Origin: Streptomyces qaidamensis
GTDB lineage: Bacteria; Actinomycetota; Actinomycetes; Streptomycetales; Streptomycetaceae
Assembly: GCF_001611795.1 (NCBI RefSeq)
Contig: NZ_CP015098.1
Location: 1,922,001-1,986,000, forward strand
Reading direction: 5' to 3'
Length of the DNA: 64,000 nucleotides
Part shown: piece by piece, positions 25,089 through 33,243 of the stretch
Layout of the letters: every line of letters starts with the position of its first letter
Numbering within the stretch: position 1 is the stretch's first letter
Notes under the pieces: generated by a model
Told to the model about the DNA's origin: nothing
What the model saw: only the letters and a program-made list of their open reading frames with translations
The model's database searches: none
Translations under genes and position numbers: made by a program

Positions 25089-25180
25089 GCCGAATGCGCC
25101 CGTGACGTATGGCCAAGCTCCCCCGTTGGCAGGACGATGCGCCCACATCGTGGCGTCACCCGGGGACCAGGGGGCCTGTC

Positions 25181-26497
25181 ATGGCAGATCCGGCGATGAG
25201 TGTGACTCCCTACTGGGAGGTGGCCTTCGACGCGGACGGGGACCCGGAGGGCCGCCGGCGCGACCGGCTGCTCGCCGGGGTGACCGAGCGGGGCGTGCGC
25301 GACCTGATCGTCTTCGCGCACGGCTGGAACACCGACCGCTCGGGCGCGACCCGTCTCTACGACCGCTTCTTCGCGCCCCTGCCGCGGCTGGCCCCGGCGG
25401 CCCGGATCGGCTACGTCGGCGTGCTGTGGCCGGCGATGCGGTTCTCCGACGAGCCGATCCCGGACTTCCCCAGGGCCGTGGCGGCCGAGCCGCCGAGGCG
25501 CCCGGTGCTGGACAAGGACACGCGTCACGCCCTGCTGGACACCTTCCCGGGCCGGGCGATCCTGGTCGACCAGATCGCCCGGCTGCTGGAGCAGCAGCCG
25601 CCGGAGGAGGCCGAGCTGGAGGAGTTCGGGCGGCTGGTGCGGACACTGGTGGAGGTGGTGGCGCCCGGGCCGCAGGCGTTGTTCGCCGCGGACACGGTGG
25701 CGGAGGGCGTGCCGCAGAGCGAGCCGGAGATGTTCGCCGGGTCGTCGGCGGCGGCCTGCGAGGAGTTCGCGCGGGCACTGGCGGAGCTGGAGGCGCCCGG
25801 GCCGCGGCAGGGGTTCAGGATCCCCAACCCCTGGGACGGTGCGCACGAACTGCTGCGGCAGGCCACGTACTACGCGATGAAGCGGCGCGCGGGGACCGTC
25901 GGGGAGCGCGGGCTCGGCCGGGTCGTCGGACAGCTCGCTCAGGCGGCGCCGGAGGTGCGGGTGCACCTGGTCGGGCACAGCTTCGGCGCGCGGCTGGTGT
26001 CGTTCGCGCTGCGGGGCCTGCCCGAGGGCGTGCGCACGGTGAAGTCGGTGACGCTGCTCCAAGGCGCCTTCTCGCACTACGCGTTCGCGGCCCGGCTGCC
26101 GCACGACGCCCGGGCGGGAGGGGTGCTCCAGGGACAGCAGAACCGCGTCGACGGGCCCCTGGTGTGCTGCCACTCCCGGCACGACGCGGCCCTGGGGACG
26201 ATGTATCCGCTGGCCTCGCGGATGGCGGGCGACAGCCGCTCGGCTGCGGAGCCGGTCATGGGGCGGGTCCTGGGCGCCAAGTGGGGCGCTATGGGTTACG
26301 ACGGAGTGCAGGCCGTGCCGGGCACGCGCACTTACACCCTCGCCGAGGCCCTGGAAGCGAAGCTGCCCGCCTCGGGGTGCGTGAACGTCGACGCGGCGGC
26401 GGTGGTCAGACGCGGCGGGCCGCCGGCCGGCGCGCACAGCGACATCCTGCACGCGGAACTGGCCCGGCTGGTCCTGGCGGCGGGCCGGGTTCGCTGA
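25181..26497 (+). CDS. Serine hydrolase of the alpha/beta-hydrolase fold
   Basis: 438 aa from ATG 25181 (AGGGGG upstream); an earlier in-frame ATG at 25109 lacks a site. Nucleophile elbow GHSFG at 265-269 (Ser267), oxyanion segment FAHGWN at 45-50, and a possible catalytic His in CCHSRHD. The middle (about 90-230) is a long helical insert with acidic and Ala-rich stretches. No signal peptide, so it is cytoplasmic. The substrate is unknown; lipase, esterase or peptidase-like roles are possible. Its stop codon lies inside the first unit of a 38-bp tandem repeat. Confidence 0.8.
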   Translation: MADPAMSVTPYWEVAFDADGDPEGRRRDRLLAGVTERGVRDLIVFAHGWNTDRSGATRLYDRFFAPLPRLAPAARIGYVGVLWPAMRFSDEPIPDFPRAVAAEPPRRPVLDKDTRHALLDTFPGRAILVDQIARLLEQQPPEEAELEEFGRLVRTLVEVVAPGPQALFAADTVAEGVPQSEPEMFAGSSAAACEEFARALAELEAPGPRQGFRIPNPWDGAHELLRQATYYAMKRRAGTVGERGLGRVVGQLAQAAPEVRVHLVGHSFGARLVSFALRGLPEGVRTVKSVTLLQGAFSHYAFAARLPHDARAGGVLQGQQNRVDGPLVCCHSRHDAALGTMYPLASRMAGDSRSAAEPVMGRVLGAKWGAMGYDGVQAVPGTRTYTLAEALEAKLPASGCVNVDAAAVVRRGGPPAGAHSDILHAELARLVLAAGRVR

Positions 26498-26723
26498 CCC
26501 GCCGCCGGGCAAGGCGCCACCGGTACGAGGCGAGACCCGCCGCCGGGCAAGGCGTCACCGGTGTGAGGTGAGACCCGCCGCCAGGCAGCGCGTCACCGGT
26601 GTGAGCTGAGACCCACCGCCAGGCAGCGCGTCACCGGTGTGAGCTGAGACCCACCGCCAGGCAGCGCGTCACCGGTGTGAGGTGAGACCCGCCGCCAGGC
26701 AGGGCGTCACCGGTGTGAGGTGA
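26496..26723. repeat. Six tandem 38-bp units between convergent genes
   Basis: Units start at 26496, 26534, 26572, 26610, 26648 and 26686, each exactly 38 bp, beginning GACCC and containing the core GTCACCGG. Units 3-5 are closest to one another; units 1-2 carry GGGCAAGG where the others have AGGCAG. The hydrolase stop (26495-26497) is at the left edge, and the last codons plus stop of the penicillin acylase (26707-26709) are inside unit 6, so the array replaces the whole intergenic region. Each unit has a small dyad (TCACC/GGTGA) but no strong terminator stem. There are no spacers, so it is not CRISPR. Confidence 0.95.
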
Positions 26724-29505
26724 ACTCCACGACCTGCTGGTAGGTCGGCCGGTTCTGCCAGCCGATCTTGCCGTGCTTGATGCCGCCGAGGGTGCGGTGG
26801 TTGATCGAGTCGGCGCACCACTGGTCGCCCGCCGGGCACACGTCGTCGCCGGGGTAGACCTGGGCCGCCGTCTTGCCGGCCGCCGCCTTCAGGGTGCTGA
26901 CGAGGGTGTCCCGGCAGGCGGCGAGGCTGCCGTCGCCGCAGTAGGTGCGCGCCAGCGGTCCCTTCACCTGCTCACCGAGGACCGCGCGGACGTCCTTGTC
27001 GACGTAGCTCCACCAGCCGTACTGGAAGGAGCTTCCCGCGTGCGATCCGGTCGGGCCGTGGGCGGCCGACGGGGACTCGTCGACGGGGAGGTTGGCGGTC
27101 ATGGCCTCGTAGAGCCCGCTGCCGAGGCCGGGTTCGAACTCGGCCTTGACCAGCAGCGGCCACCAGGCGTCGAGGATGCGGATCGCGTCGGCGTCGGCGT
27201 ACTTCTTCGAGCCGGCGGCGGTCTCCGTACGCTTGCCCCCCGCGGCGGCCCAGGCCTGGAGTCTGCTCACGGCGGCCGCGACGGCGGGGTCGGTGACGGG
27301 CGAGCTGTTGACGACCTTCAGGAGCTTGGGCAGGACGTCCTCGGCCCGCAGGTCCGTCAGTCCGGCGTCGGCCATGGCCTTCACGAGAGCGGCCCGGGTC
27401 ACCCCGCCCTGCTGGACGAGCTTCTTCACCCGGTCCTCCAGGAGGTTGCCGCGGTGCACGGACCCGTTGCCCCAGGGGGCGGTCGTGTAGTCCCTGGCCT
27501 GCTTGTTGTTCCAGGAGACGTAGTAGTCCTGGTCGACGGAGTTCGGGTGCGCGGAGGGCGGGGTGTAGTCGGCCGTGTTGGTCGCCGGGTCCCAGCCGCG
27601 CCACTCGTACGCCGGCCGGGCCCACGCCGGGAACTCGGCGTCCACGCCGGCCGCGCGCACCGGGTTGTCGCCGCTGTTGTAGTACGCGGTGTGCTCGGAG
27701 TCGGCGTAGAACCAGTTGAAGGTGTAGTTGATGTGCTGCACGGCCTTCTGGAAGGTGTCCGGGCCCTTGACGTAGTCCGGGTCGTTCAGCATCTGGAAGC
27801 CGATGATGGAGTCGGCCTCGTGCAGGAAGGACGAGCGCAGCGTGGTGTAGGCGACCTTCTTGCCGCCGACCGTCGCGCGGTACTCGACGGGTCCGTACTT
27901 CGTGCGCCAGACGCGCATGGTGTACGAGCCCGCGGCGGTGCCGTCGGCGACCGTGGGCTTCCAGGTGTTCTTCTGCTCGATCTTCTCCATCGGCGTGCAG
28001 GTGCCGCGGTACAGGTAGTGGTAGTCGTCCTGGCACAGTTCGACGGCGTAGGAGTCGATGATGTCCTGGCCGGAGGTCGTGGCGCTCCACGCGTAGTCCT
28101 GGCCGCGACCGAGCTCGACGTACATGCTCAAGCCCGCGAAGGAGGCGCCGCGGGCGCTGATGCCCGGGCCCTGGATCTCCTGGAGGAGCAGCAGCTGGGG
28201 GGCGAAGTAGCCGGTCTGCGGGCCGAACACGGCGACGGGGTGGCCGCTCGCGGTGTGCTTGCCGCTGACGACGAGGGCGTTGGACATGCCGCGCTTGGCG
28301 GACGACGTGGCGGTCTTGGCGGCTTCGCCGGACGCGCCGGTCGCGGAGGCCGTGGTGGCGCTGCCGGTGCGGTCGTACACGAGCGGCTCCGGCTTCACCG
28401 AGCCCGCGTCGGGCAGGGCCGTGCCCTGCGGGTCGGCGGGCTTGGTCCCGTACGGGAAGCTGCCGGCGTGCTGGGTGAGGACGGCCTCCGGGTCGTTGCG
28501 CATCCGGAAGGACTCCCAGACCTTGGTGCCCTCGGCGACGCCGTACTTGTCCTGGGCGGCCATGAGCGAGAGGGCGTTGTTCACCTCGCCGCCTCCGCCC
28601 GAGCCGAACAGCGCGCCGATGACGGAGGCCAGCGCGACCAGGTCGGTGATCTTGAAGTGCTCGATCGTGCCGGCGTTGGTGACTGAGTCCTTGTGGCCGG
28701 TGAGTACGTATTCACCCGGGAAGGTACGCCCCTTGTCGGAGGCGTCGATGTAGGCGTTGATGCCGTCGAGGTAGGCCTTGACGTCGGCGAGGGCCTGCTT
28801 GCCGCGCTCGCCGTTGGTGGCGACGGCGTTGTCGATCTGCGCCTGAAGATCGGCCTCGGTGTACGGGGCGTGCCGCCAGAACTGCTGTTCCAGGCCCTGG
28901 TTGGAGGGCGCACCGCCCGCGAAGGAGGTCAGCTGCCCGCGCCCGACGTGCCGGAAGACGTCCATCAGCCACAGCCGGTCCTGGGCCGCCGCGTAGCCGG
29001 CGCCGAACTCCGTGCCGTACCGGGTGGTACCGGTGATGTGCGGCACACCGGTCTTCTTGTCCCGGACGATCGTCACGTCACCGCGTCCGGCGGGCTTGAG
29101 GCTGGAGGCGACCTGGTCGGCGGGGACGCCGAAGGAGGCGTCGTTGAAGAAGGTGTTGATCTTGTCGTTGGTGAGGCCGGGGTAGCCCTTGGCGAGGTTG
29201 GCGTAGGGCCCGAGCTGGTCCTCGGCGTGCTCGGGCTGGGTGCCGAAGGCCTGGTTGAGGAGGATCTGGGCGAGGGTGGCGTTGCCGTTCTGGCCGGGCG
29301 GGAGGATGTCCGAACACTGGTTTCCGCAGTGGTCGTTCGCCGCGGCCGTGGCCTGCGCGGTCGCTGTTTCCGAGGCGGCGGCCGGGGCAAGCGGCGACAA
29401 GAGACCTGCAATCAGTGCGCATACCGAAGCTGTCTTCAGGAACCCGGGGATTCCGCTGGGAGTTCTCATTCTGTCGAGAACGGTGCGTGGGGCACGCCGT
29501 GGCAT
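26707..29505 (-). CDS. Secreted penicillin acylase-family Ntn hydrolase
   Basis: 932 aa from ATG 29505, chosen for the GGGAGGAG 7 nt upstream. A signal peptide lies in the first ~45 residues (hydrophobic core VCALIAGLLSPLAPAAA). The proenzyme is expected to self-cleave before Ser408 in RGMSNALVVSGKHT, giving alpha and beta chains with Ser408 as N-terminal nucleophile. Downstream family landmarks: VFGPQTGYFAPQ, GRGQDYAWSATTSGQDIID and FQKAVQHINYTFNWFYAD. Family members cleave amides such as penicillins, acyl-homoserine lactones or lipopeptides. It is longer than classic penicillin G acylase (~850). The last six codons lie in a 38-bp repeat unit. Confidence 0.92.
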   Translation of the reverse strand: MPRRAPRTVLDRMRTPSGIPGFLKTASVCALIAGLLSPLAPAAASETATAQATAAANDHCGNQCSDILPPGQNGNATLAQILLNQAFGTQPEHAEDQLGPYANLAKGYPGLTNDKINTFFNDASFGVPADQVASSLKPAGRGDVTIVRDKKTGVPHITGTTRYGTEFGAGYAAAQDRLWLMDVFRHVGRGQLTSFAGGAPSNQGLEQQFWRHAPYTEADLQAQIDNAVATNGERGKQALADVKAYLDGINAYIDASDKGRTFPGEYVLTGHKDSVTNAGTIEHFKITDLVALASVIGALFGSGGGGEVNNALSLMAAQDKYGVAEGTKVWESFRMRNDPEAVLTQHAGSFPYGTKPADPQGTALPDAGSVKPEPLVYDRTGSATTASATGASGEAAKTATSSAKRGMSNALVVSGKHTASGHPVAVFGPQTGYFAPQLLLLQEIQGPGISARGASFAGLSMYVELGRGQDYAWSATTSGQDIIDSYAVELCQDDYHYLYRGTCTPMEKIEQKNTWKPTVADGTAAGSYTMRVWRTKYGPVEYRATVGGKKVAYTTLRSSFLHEADSIIGFQMLNDPDYVKGPDTFQKAVQHINYTFNWFYADSEHTAYYNSGDNPVRAAGVDAEFPAWARPAYEWRGWDPATNTADYTPPSAHPNSVDQDYYVSWNNKQARDYTTAPWGNGSVHRGNLLEDRVKKLVQQGGVTRAALVKAMADAGLTDLRAEDVLPKLLKVVNSSPVTDPAVAAAVSRLQAWAAAGGKRTETAAGSKKYADADAIRILDAWWPLLVKAEFEPGLGSGLYEAMTANLPVDESPSAAHGPTGSHAGSSFQYGWWSYVDKDVRAVLGEQVKGPLARTYCGDGSLAACRDTLVSTLKAAAGKTAAQVYPGDDVCPAGDQWCADSINHRTLGGIKHGKIGWQNRPTYQQVVEFTSHR

Positions 29506-29776
29506 GGGGGGGCTCCTCCCGACGGGGGTGGGCCGGATGTTACCGCCGGTATCCCCCGGCTTGAAGATGAACAAGCGTCACTTTTTGAAGTCGGCACAAC
29601 AGACACACGGACCACGGCAGTCGGTTCGCGAGCCTCTCGGGGCCGCTTATGGAGGCCATTTGAAATCGGATGGAGCCGATTCGCTTGTCGATACGTCTAT
29701 TCGGCGACGTCCGTTCGACGACGCCGAAGTGACCGGATTACAGGTGCAGGTGCAGGTGTGACGGAGGTGCAGGACG

Positions 29777-30379
29777 ATGGCCGGTTTCCGGAGTCTGGCG
29801 AGACAGGTCCGCGATCCGCGGTGCGATCTGGCCTTGCGGCGCTATTCGCTGCGTAAGTGCCTTGAGAGGTTCGCCCCTTACGGACACAGGGCGACCTGGG
29901 ACCATCTGTGCTCCCGGGCAGGGTTCGGTCCCGAGGACCGCTCCCCCGATCCGGTGCGGCTCGTGGCCGCACTGGACGAGCTGGAGGAGGCACGGGCGGT
30001 CTGGCTGGCCTACGAGGTCGAGTTCGCCGAGCGCCGCAAGAAGGAGAAGCACGACGGGCTGCGCAGGCCGGGCAGCGTGGACGACTGGCACCGGATGACC
30101 TGGGGCGGCTTCGGTGTGGCGTGGTGCGACGATCCGGCGGTCCATCCCCGTGAACCGCTGGCCGAGGTGCTGCGCCGGCTGATCGCCGCACTGGAGCGCG
30201 AGCCGGGCTCGGCCTGCCCGGTGTGCGGCGGGGAGCAGCTCATGTGGAGGTACGACCTGGACCACGAACCCTCGTCCGGTCCGGTCTGCACGGACTGCGG
30301 AATTCTGGTGCCGCGTCCCGTGCTCACGCCCGAGTCCCTGGCGTACGCCCGGCGGGCGAGGCTGCTGGTGTCGGCTTGA
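29777..30379 (+). CDS. Unknown protein with a C-terminal C4 zinc ribbon
   Basis: 200 aa, ATG at 29777 behind GGAGGTG. The first 130 residues are helical, charged and His/Trp-containing. Cys147-Cys150 (CPVC) and Cys171-Cys174 (CTDC) form a C4 zinc ribbon near the end. No signal peptide. No family I can name. The 271-bp upstream region also drives the divergent acylase gene. Confidence 0.75.
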   Translation: MAGFRSLARQVRDPRCDLALRRYSLRKCLERFAPYGHRATWDHLCSRAGFGPEDRSPDPVRLVAALDELEEARAVWLAYEVEFAERRKKEKHDGLRRPGSVDDWHRMTWGGFGVAWCDDPAVHPREPLAEVLRRLIAALEREPGSACPVCGGEQLMWRYDLDHEPSSGPVCTDCGILVPRPVLTPESLAYARRARLLVSA

Positions 30380-30454
30380 CGGATGCGGGTGCGCGGGGGG
30401 TGCGCCGGGGATGCCGCACCCCCACTGTCGGTGGTGACTGGCACCATCGACGCC

Positions 30455-31219
30455 ATGATGCAGGTGTGCCTGAACGGTTCGCGGACGGCCGCTGACGGTG
30501 TGGCCGTGCCGCTGACACCCGAGTCGATGGCCGGCTCGGCCGCCGGGGCCGTGGCCGCCGGGGCGAGGGACCTCCACGTCCATCCCAAGACCCCGTGCGG
30601 GCAGGACACGTTGTCGCCGCGGGTGCTCGCGGTGACGCTGTCGGCGATCCGGGCACGGGTGCCGGTGCCGGTCGGTGTGACCACGGGCGCGTGGGCGGAG
30701 CCGGACCCCGCCGCCCGGCTGGAGCGGATACGCGCGTGGACGGTGCTGCCCGACCACGCCTCGGTCAACTGGCACGAGCCGGGGGCGGAGGAGACGGCCG
30801 CGCTGCTCATGGAGCGCGGAGTGGGTGTGGAGGCCGGCATCTGGTCCGGGACGGACGGCGCGGAGCGGTTCGCCGCCTCGCCGCTCGGGCCGAAGGTGCT
30901 GCGGGTCCTGGCGGAGGTGACGGACACGGATCCGCAGGGCGCCGTGTCGTCCGCGCACGCGCTGCTGTCCGGCATCGGGACCGCCCACGGCCGGCCTGTC
31001 CTGCTGCACGGCGAGGACGGGGGCGCCTGGCCGGTGCTGCGCCTCGCGGGCCGGCTGGGCCTGGCCACCCGGATCGGACTGGAGGACGTCCTGGTCCTGC
31101 CGGGAGGGGAACCGGCGAGGTCGAACGGAGAACTGGTCGCGGCCGGGCTGGCGGAGTACGAGACGGCCCGGTCGGGCGTTACCGACCGCCCCGGTCGACC
31201 ATCAGGCGCGAGCCCGTGA
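30455..31219 (+). CDS. BKACE (DUF849) beta-keto acid cleavage enzyme-like protein
   Basis: 254 aa, shorter than the usual 270-310. TIM-barrel family that condenses beta-keto acids with acetyl-CoA using zinc. The zinc pair HVHPKT near residue 42 and the later NWHEPG segment are visible; the conserved Glu/Asp and substrate-loop residues cannot be checked without alignment. The start is ATG 30455 (or 30458). Its last 41 bp overlap the 3' end of soxR on the other strand. The physiological substrate is unknown. Confidence 0.8.
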   Translation: MMQVCLNGSRTAADGVAVPLTPESMAGSAAGAVAAGARDLHVHPKTPCGQDTLSPRVLAVTLSAIRARVPVPVGVTTGAWAEPDPAARLERIRAWTVLPDHASVNWHEPGAEETAALLMERGVGVEAGIWSGTDGAERFAASPLGPKVLRVLAEVTDTDPQGAVSSAHALLSGIGTAHGRPVLLHGEDGGAWPVLRLAGRLGLATRIGLEDVLVLPGGEPARSNGELVAAGLAEYETARSGVTDRPGRPSGASP

Positions 31220-31643
31220 GGCGTTCGCCGAAGACGTCGTCCGGGTTGGACAGGACGCAGTTGTCCAGGGAGAGACACCCGCAGCCGATGCAGTCGGTGA
31301 GGTGGTCCCGGAGGCGGTTCAGCTGATTGATGCGTTCTTCCAGTTCGGTGCGCCAGACCTCGGAGAGGTGCGCCCAGTCCTCCCGGGTGGGGGTGCGCTC
31401 CTCGGGAAGTTCGGCGAGTGCGTCGCGAATCGTCGCCAGAGGGATGCCGACCCGTTGCGCGGCCCGGATGAAGGCGACCCGGCGGAGCGTGTCGCGGGAG
31501 TAGCGACGCTGGTTGCCCGCGGTCCGGCGGCTGCTGATCAGGCCCTTGGACTCGTAGAAGTGCAGGGCGGAAACGGCGGCGCCGCTGCGCGCCGCGAGCT
31601 GGCCGACCGTGAGCTCATGGATCTTCTCTGGGATCTGGGGCAC
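31179..31643 (-). CDS. soxR: SoxR, redox-sensing MerR-family regulator
   Basis: 154 aa, GTG start at 31643. MerR helix-turn-helix ([20 protein letters not shown]), a dimerisation helix, then the [2Fe-2S] motif C-x2-C-x-C-x5-C with Cys118, Cys121, Cys123 and Cys129. In Streptomyces, SoxR responds to redox-active secondary metabolites (for example actinorhodin) rather than serving a general superoxide response, and has no SoxS partner. I found no convincing SoxR box next to this gene, so its targets are probably elsewhere. Confidence 0.95.
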   Translation of the reverse strand: MPQIPEKIHELTVGQLAARSGAAVSALHFYESKGLISSRRTAGNQRRYSRDTLRRVAFIRAAQRVGIPLATIRDALAELPEERTPTREDWAHLSEVWRTELEERINQLNRLRDHLTDCIGCGCLSLDNCVLSNPDDVFGERLTGSRLMVDRGGR

Positions 31644-31665
31644 CCCTCGAACCCTACCGAGTCCG

Positions 31666-31708
31666 TTGACACAGCTCGCACGGCCGACCATGCTAAGCAG
31701 TCGCTTAG
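31666..31708 (+). promoter_or_regulatory. maoC promoter with overlapping TetR operator (TAAGC-N4-GCTTA, site 1)
   Basis: A perfect -35 TTGACA at 31666-31671 with a candidate -10 at 31689-31694 (CATGCT, poor). The palindrome CTAAGCAGTCGCTTAG at 31693-31708 has 6-bp perfect arms and overlaps or follows the -10, so a bound repressor would block transcription of the maoC gene at 31753. A second copy of the motif precedes the nearby tetR (32913-32928). Confidence 0.6.
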
Positions 31709-31752
31709 ACAGTGAGCGCGCAGACCCCCTGCACACGAGAGGCCTGGAAGAC

Positions 31753-32214
31753 ATGGCAGAGCCGAGGATCTTCACGTCCGTCGACGACCTGAAGTCGGCG
31801 GTGGGCGAACAACTGGGGTACACCGACTGGCTCGACATCGACCAGAAGCGGATCGACCTCTTCGCGGAGGCCACCGGTGACCACCAGTGGATCCACGTCG
31901 ACCCGGAGAAGGCCGCCGCCGGCCCCTTCGGCACCACCATCGCGCACGGCTATCTGACCCTGTCGCTGCTGCCCCTCTTCGGACCGCAGCTGATCGCCGT
32001 CGAGGGCGTGAAGATGGGCGTCAACTACGGCACGAACAAGGTGCGTTTCCCCGCCCCGGTCCCCGTCGGCTCCCGCCTGCGCGCCACCGCGGCGATCAGC
32101 GCCGTCGAGGAGGTGCCGGGCGGCGTCCAGGTGGCCGTCGCCTTCAGCGTCGAGCGCGAGGGCGGCGACAAGCCGGTCTGCGTCGCCGAGTCGGTGGCGC
32201 GCTACTACCTCTGA
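31753..32214 (+). CDS. MaoC-like acyl-CoA hydratase/dehydratase
   Basis: 153 aa single hot-dog domain. Motif [18 protein letters not shown] contains the catalytic Asp/His pair of R-specific enoyl-CoA hydratases, and [18 protein letters not shown] is the second conserved block. Such enzymes hydrate 2-enoyl-CoA to (R)-3-hydroxyacyl-CoA. It is convergent with the TetR gene whose product probably controls it. Confidence 0.93.
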   Translation: MAEPRIFTSVDDLKSAVGEQLGYTDWLDIDQKRIDLFAEATGDHQWIHVDPEKAAAGPFGTTIAHGYLTLSLLPLFGPQLIAVEGVKMGVNYGTNKVRFPAPVPVGSRLRATAAISAVEEVPGGVQVAVAFSVEREGGDKPVCVAESVARYYL

Positions 32215-32231
32215 GGCGGGGCCGCCGGACC

Positions 32232-32867
32232 TCAGACCGCCGGGCCCTGGGCCCCGACCATGCGCAGCACCAGCTCGGCGTACAGCTCGCCGACCTGCTC
32301 CGGCGTGCGGGGCCCGTCGACGTTGAACCACCGCGCGACGTCGATGCAGAGCGACAGCACGGCCAGCGTGGTGCCGTGCACGTCGATGACCTCGAACTCG
32401 CCGGACCGCGCGCCCTCCTCGATGATCCCGCGCACCTCGCCGTCGACCTGGCGGCGCAGTGCGAGGATCTCGGCGCGGGCGTCGGGCCCGAGGGACTCCA
32501 GCTCGTACTGCACGACCCGCGCGGTGGTCCGCCCGCCCGCGTGCCAGCGGACGAAGGAGCTCACCGCGTCGGCGAGCCGCTCGGTGGCGCTGCCCTCGCG
32601 GCGGGACGCCGTCCGCAGGATCTCCAGGGCCTTCTCGTGCCCGATCCTGCTGATGCGGTGCAGCAGCTCTTCCTTGGTCTTGTAGTGGATGTAGAGCGCG
32701 GCCGGGCTCATCCCGGCGCGACCCGCGATGTCGCGGGTCGTCGTGGCGTGGTAGCCGCGCTCGGCGAAGGCCTCCACCGCGGCGATCAGCAGCCGCCGCG
32801 CCGCGTCGGGCGTGACCTCGCCCCACGCCTGCGCCTCGCCGCCGGCCGTATCCTCCGCCGTACTCAT
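32232..32867 (-). CDS. TetR-family regulator, probable repressor of maoC
   Basis: 211 aa. HTH FAERGYHATTTRDIAGRAGM, then SPAALYIHYKTKEELLHRI; the C-terminal domain includes CIDVARWFNVDGPRTPEQVG, typical of fatty-acid-related TetR proteins. A TAAGC-N4-GCTTA-like palindrome lies 46 bp upstream of its start and another at the maoC promoter, so autoregulation plus maoC repression is the simplest reading. Confidence 0.9.
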   Translation of the reverse strand: MSTAEDTAGGEAQAWGEVTPDAARRLLIAAVEAFAERGYHATTTRDIAGRAGMSPAALYIHYKTKEELLHRISRIGHEKALEILRTASRREGSATERLADAVSSFVRWHAGGRTTARVVQYELESLGPDARAEILALRRQVDGEVRGIIEEGARSGEFEVIDVHGTTLAVLSLCIDVARWFNVDGPRTPEQVGELYAELVLRMVGAQGPAV

Positions 32868-32912
32868 CGCTCGCCCCTCTCCACTGGCAGGAGGAACACC
32901 ATACCGCCGAAG

Positions 32913-32928
32913 GTGAGCGAGCGCTTAG
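32913..32928. promoter_or_regulatory. TetR operator, TAAGC-N4-GCTTA family (site 2)
   Basis: GTGAGCGAGCGCTTAG: the right arm GCTTAG is identical to site 1 and the left arm differs at two bases, with the same 4-nt spacer. It lies upstream of tetR (32232-32867). Confidence 0.5.
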
Positions 32929-32937
32929 TGTGGCCGC

Positions 32938-33183
32938 TCAGCGCTTCTCGAAGGGGGCGTACGAGGGGGCCGCACCGTCCTGCCGGTCCCGGATCACCTT
33001 GGCCAGGGTGAAGGAGGACGTGACCAGGTACAGGACGGCGATCGCGAGGAAGGCCCGCACCCAGGCGTCGGCGCTGAGCTGGTAGATGCCGATCGCGGTG
33101 GCCGCCATGGCGACGGCGAAGGAGGCGACGGCCTGGCCGTAGAAGGCGGCCGTGTTCTGCTGCTTGCCCGGTGTGTCACTCAT
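32938..33183 (-). CDS. YiaA/YiaB-family two-helix membrane protein
   Basis: 81 aa from ATG 33183. Two membrane segments (AVASFAVAMAATAIGIYQL and FLAIAVLYLVTSSFTLAKVI) joined by a short polar loop, matching the YiaA/B two-helix domain. Function unknown. It lies between an acyl-CoA dehydrogenase gene upstream in the same direction and the tetR downstream. Confidence 0.87.
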   Translation of the reverse strand: MSDTPGKQQNTAAFYGQAVASFAVAMAATAIGIYQLSADAWVRAFLAIAVLYLVTSSFTLAKVIRDRQDGAAPSYAPFEKR

Positions 33184-33243
33184 GGGGGAAAGCATCGGCG
33201 GACGTGGCCCGCGCCACATCCGCCGAAGTACTCAGACACGTAC

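Noticed and set aside
26496-26723. Possible CRISPR array
   Set aside because: The 38-bp units are directly adjacent with no unique spacers and there are no cas genes.
26773-28686. A 637-codon open frame on the plus strand
   Set aside because: Antisense to the penicillin acylase; Val/Gly/Asp-rich with no recognisable fold.
29738-31009. A 423-codon open frame on the minus strand
   Set aside because: Antisense shadow of the zinc-ribbon and BKACE-like genes, which have sensible starts and motifs.
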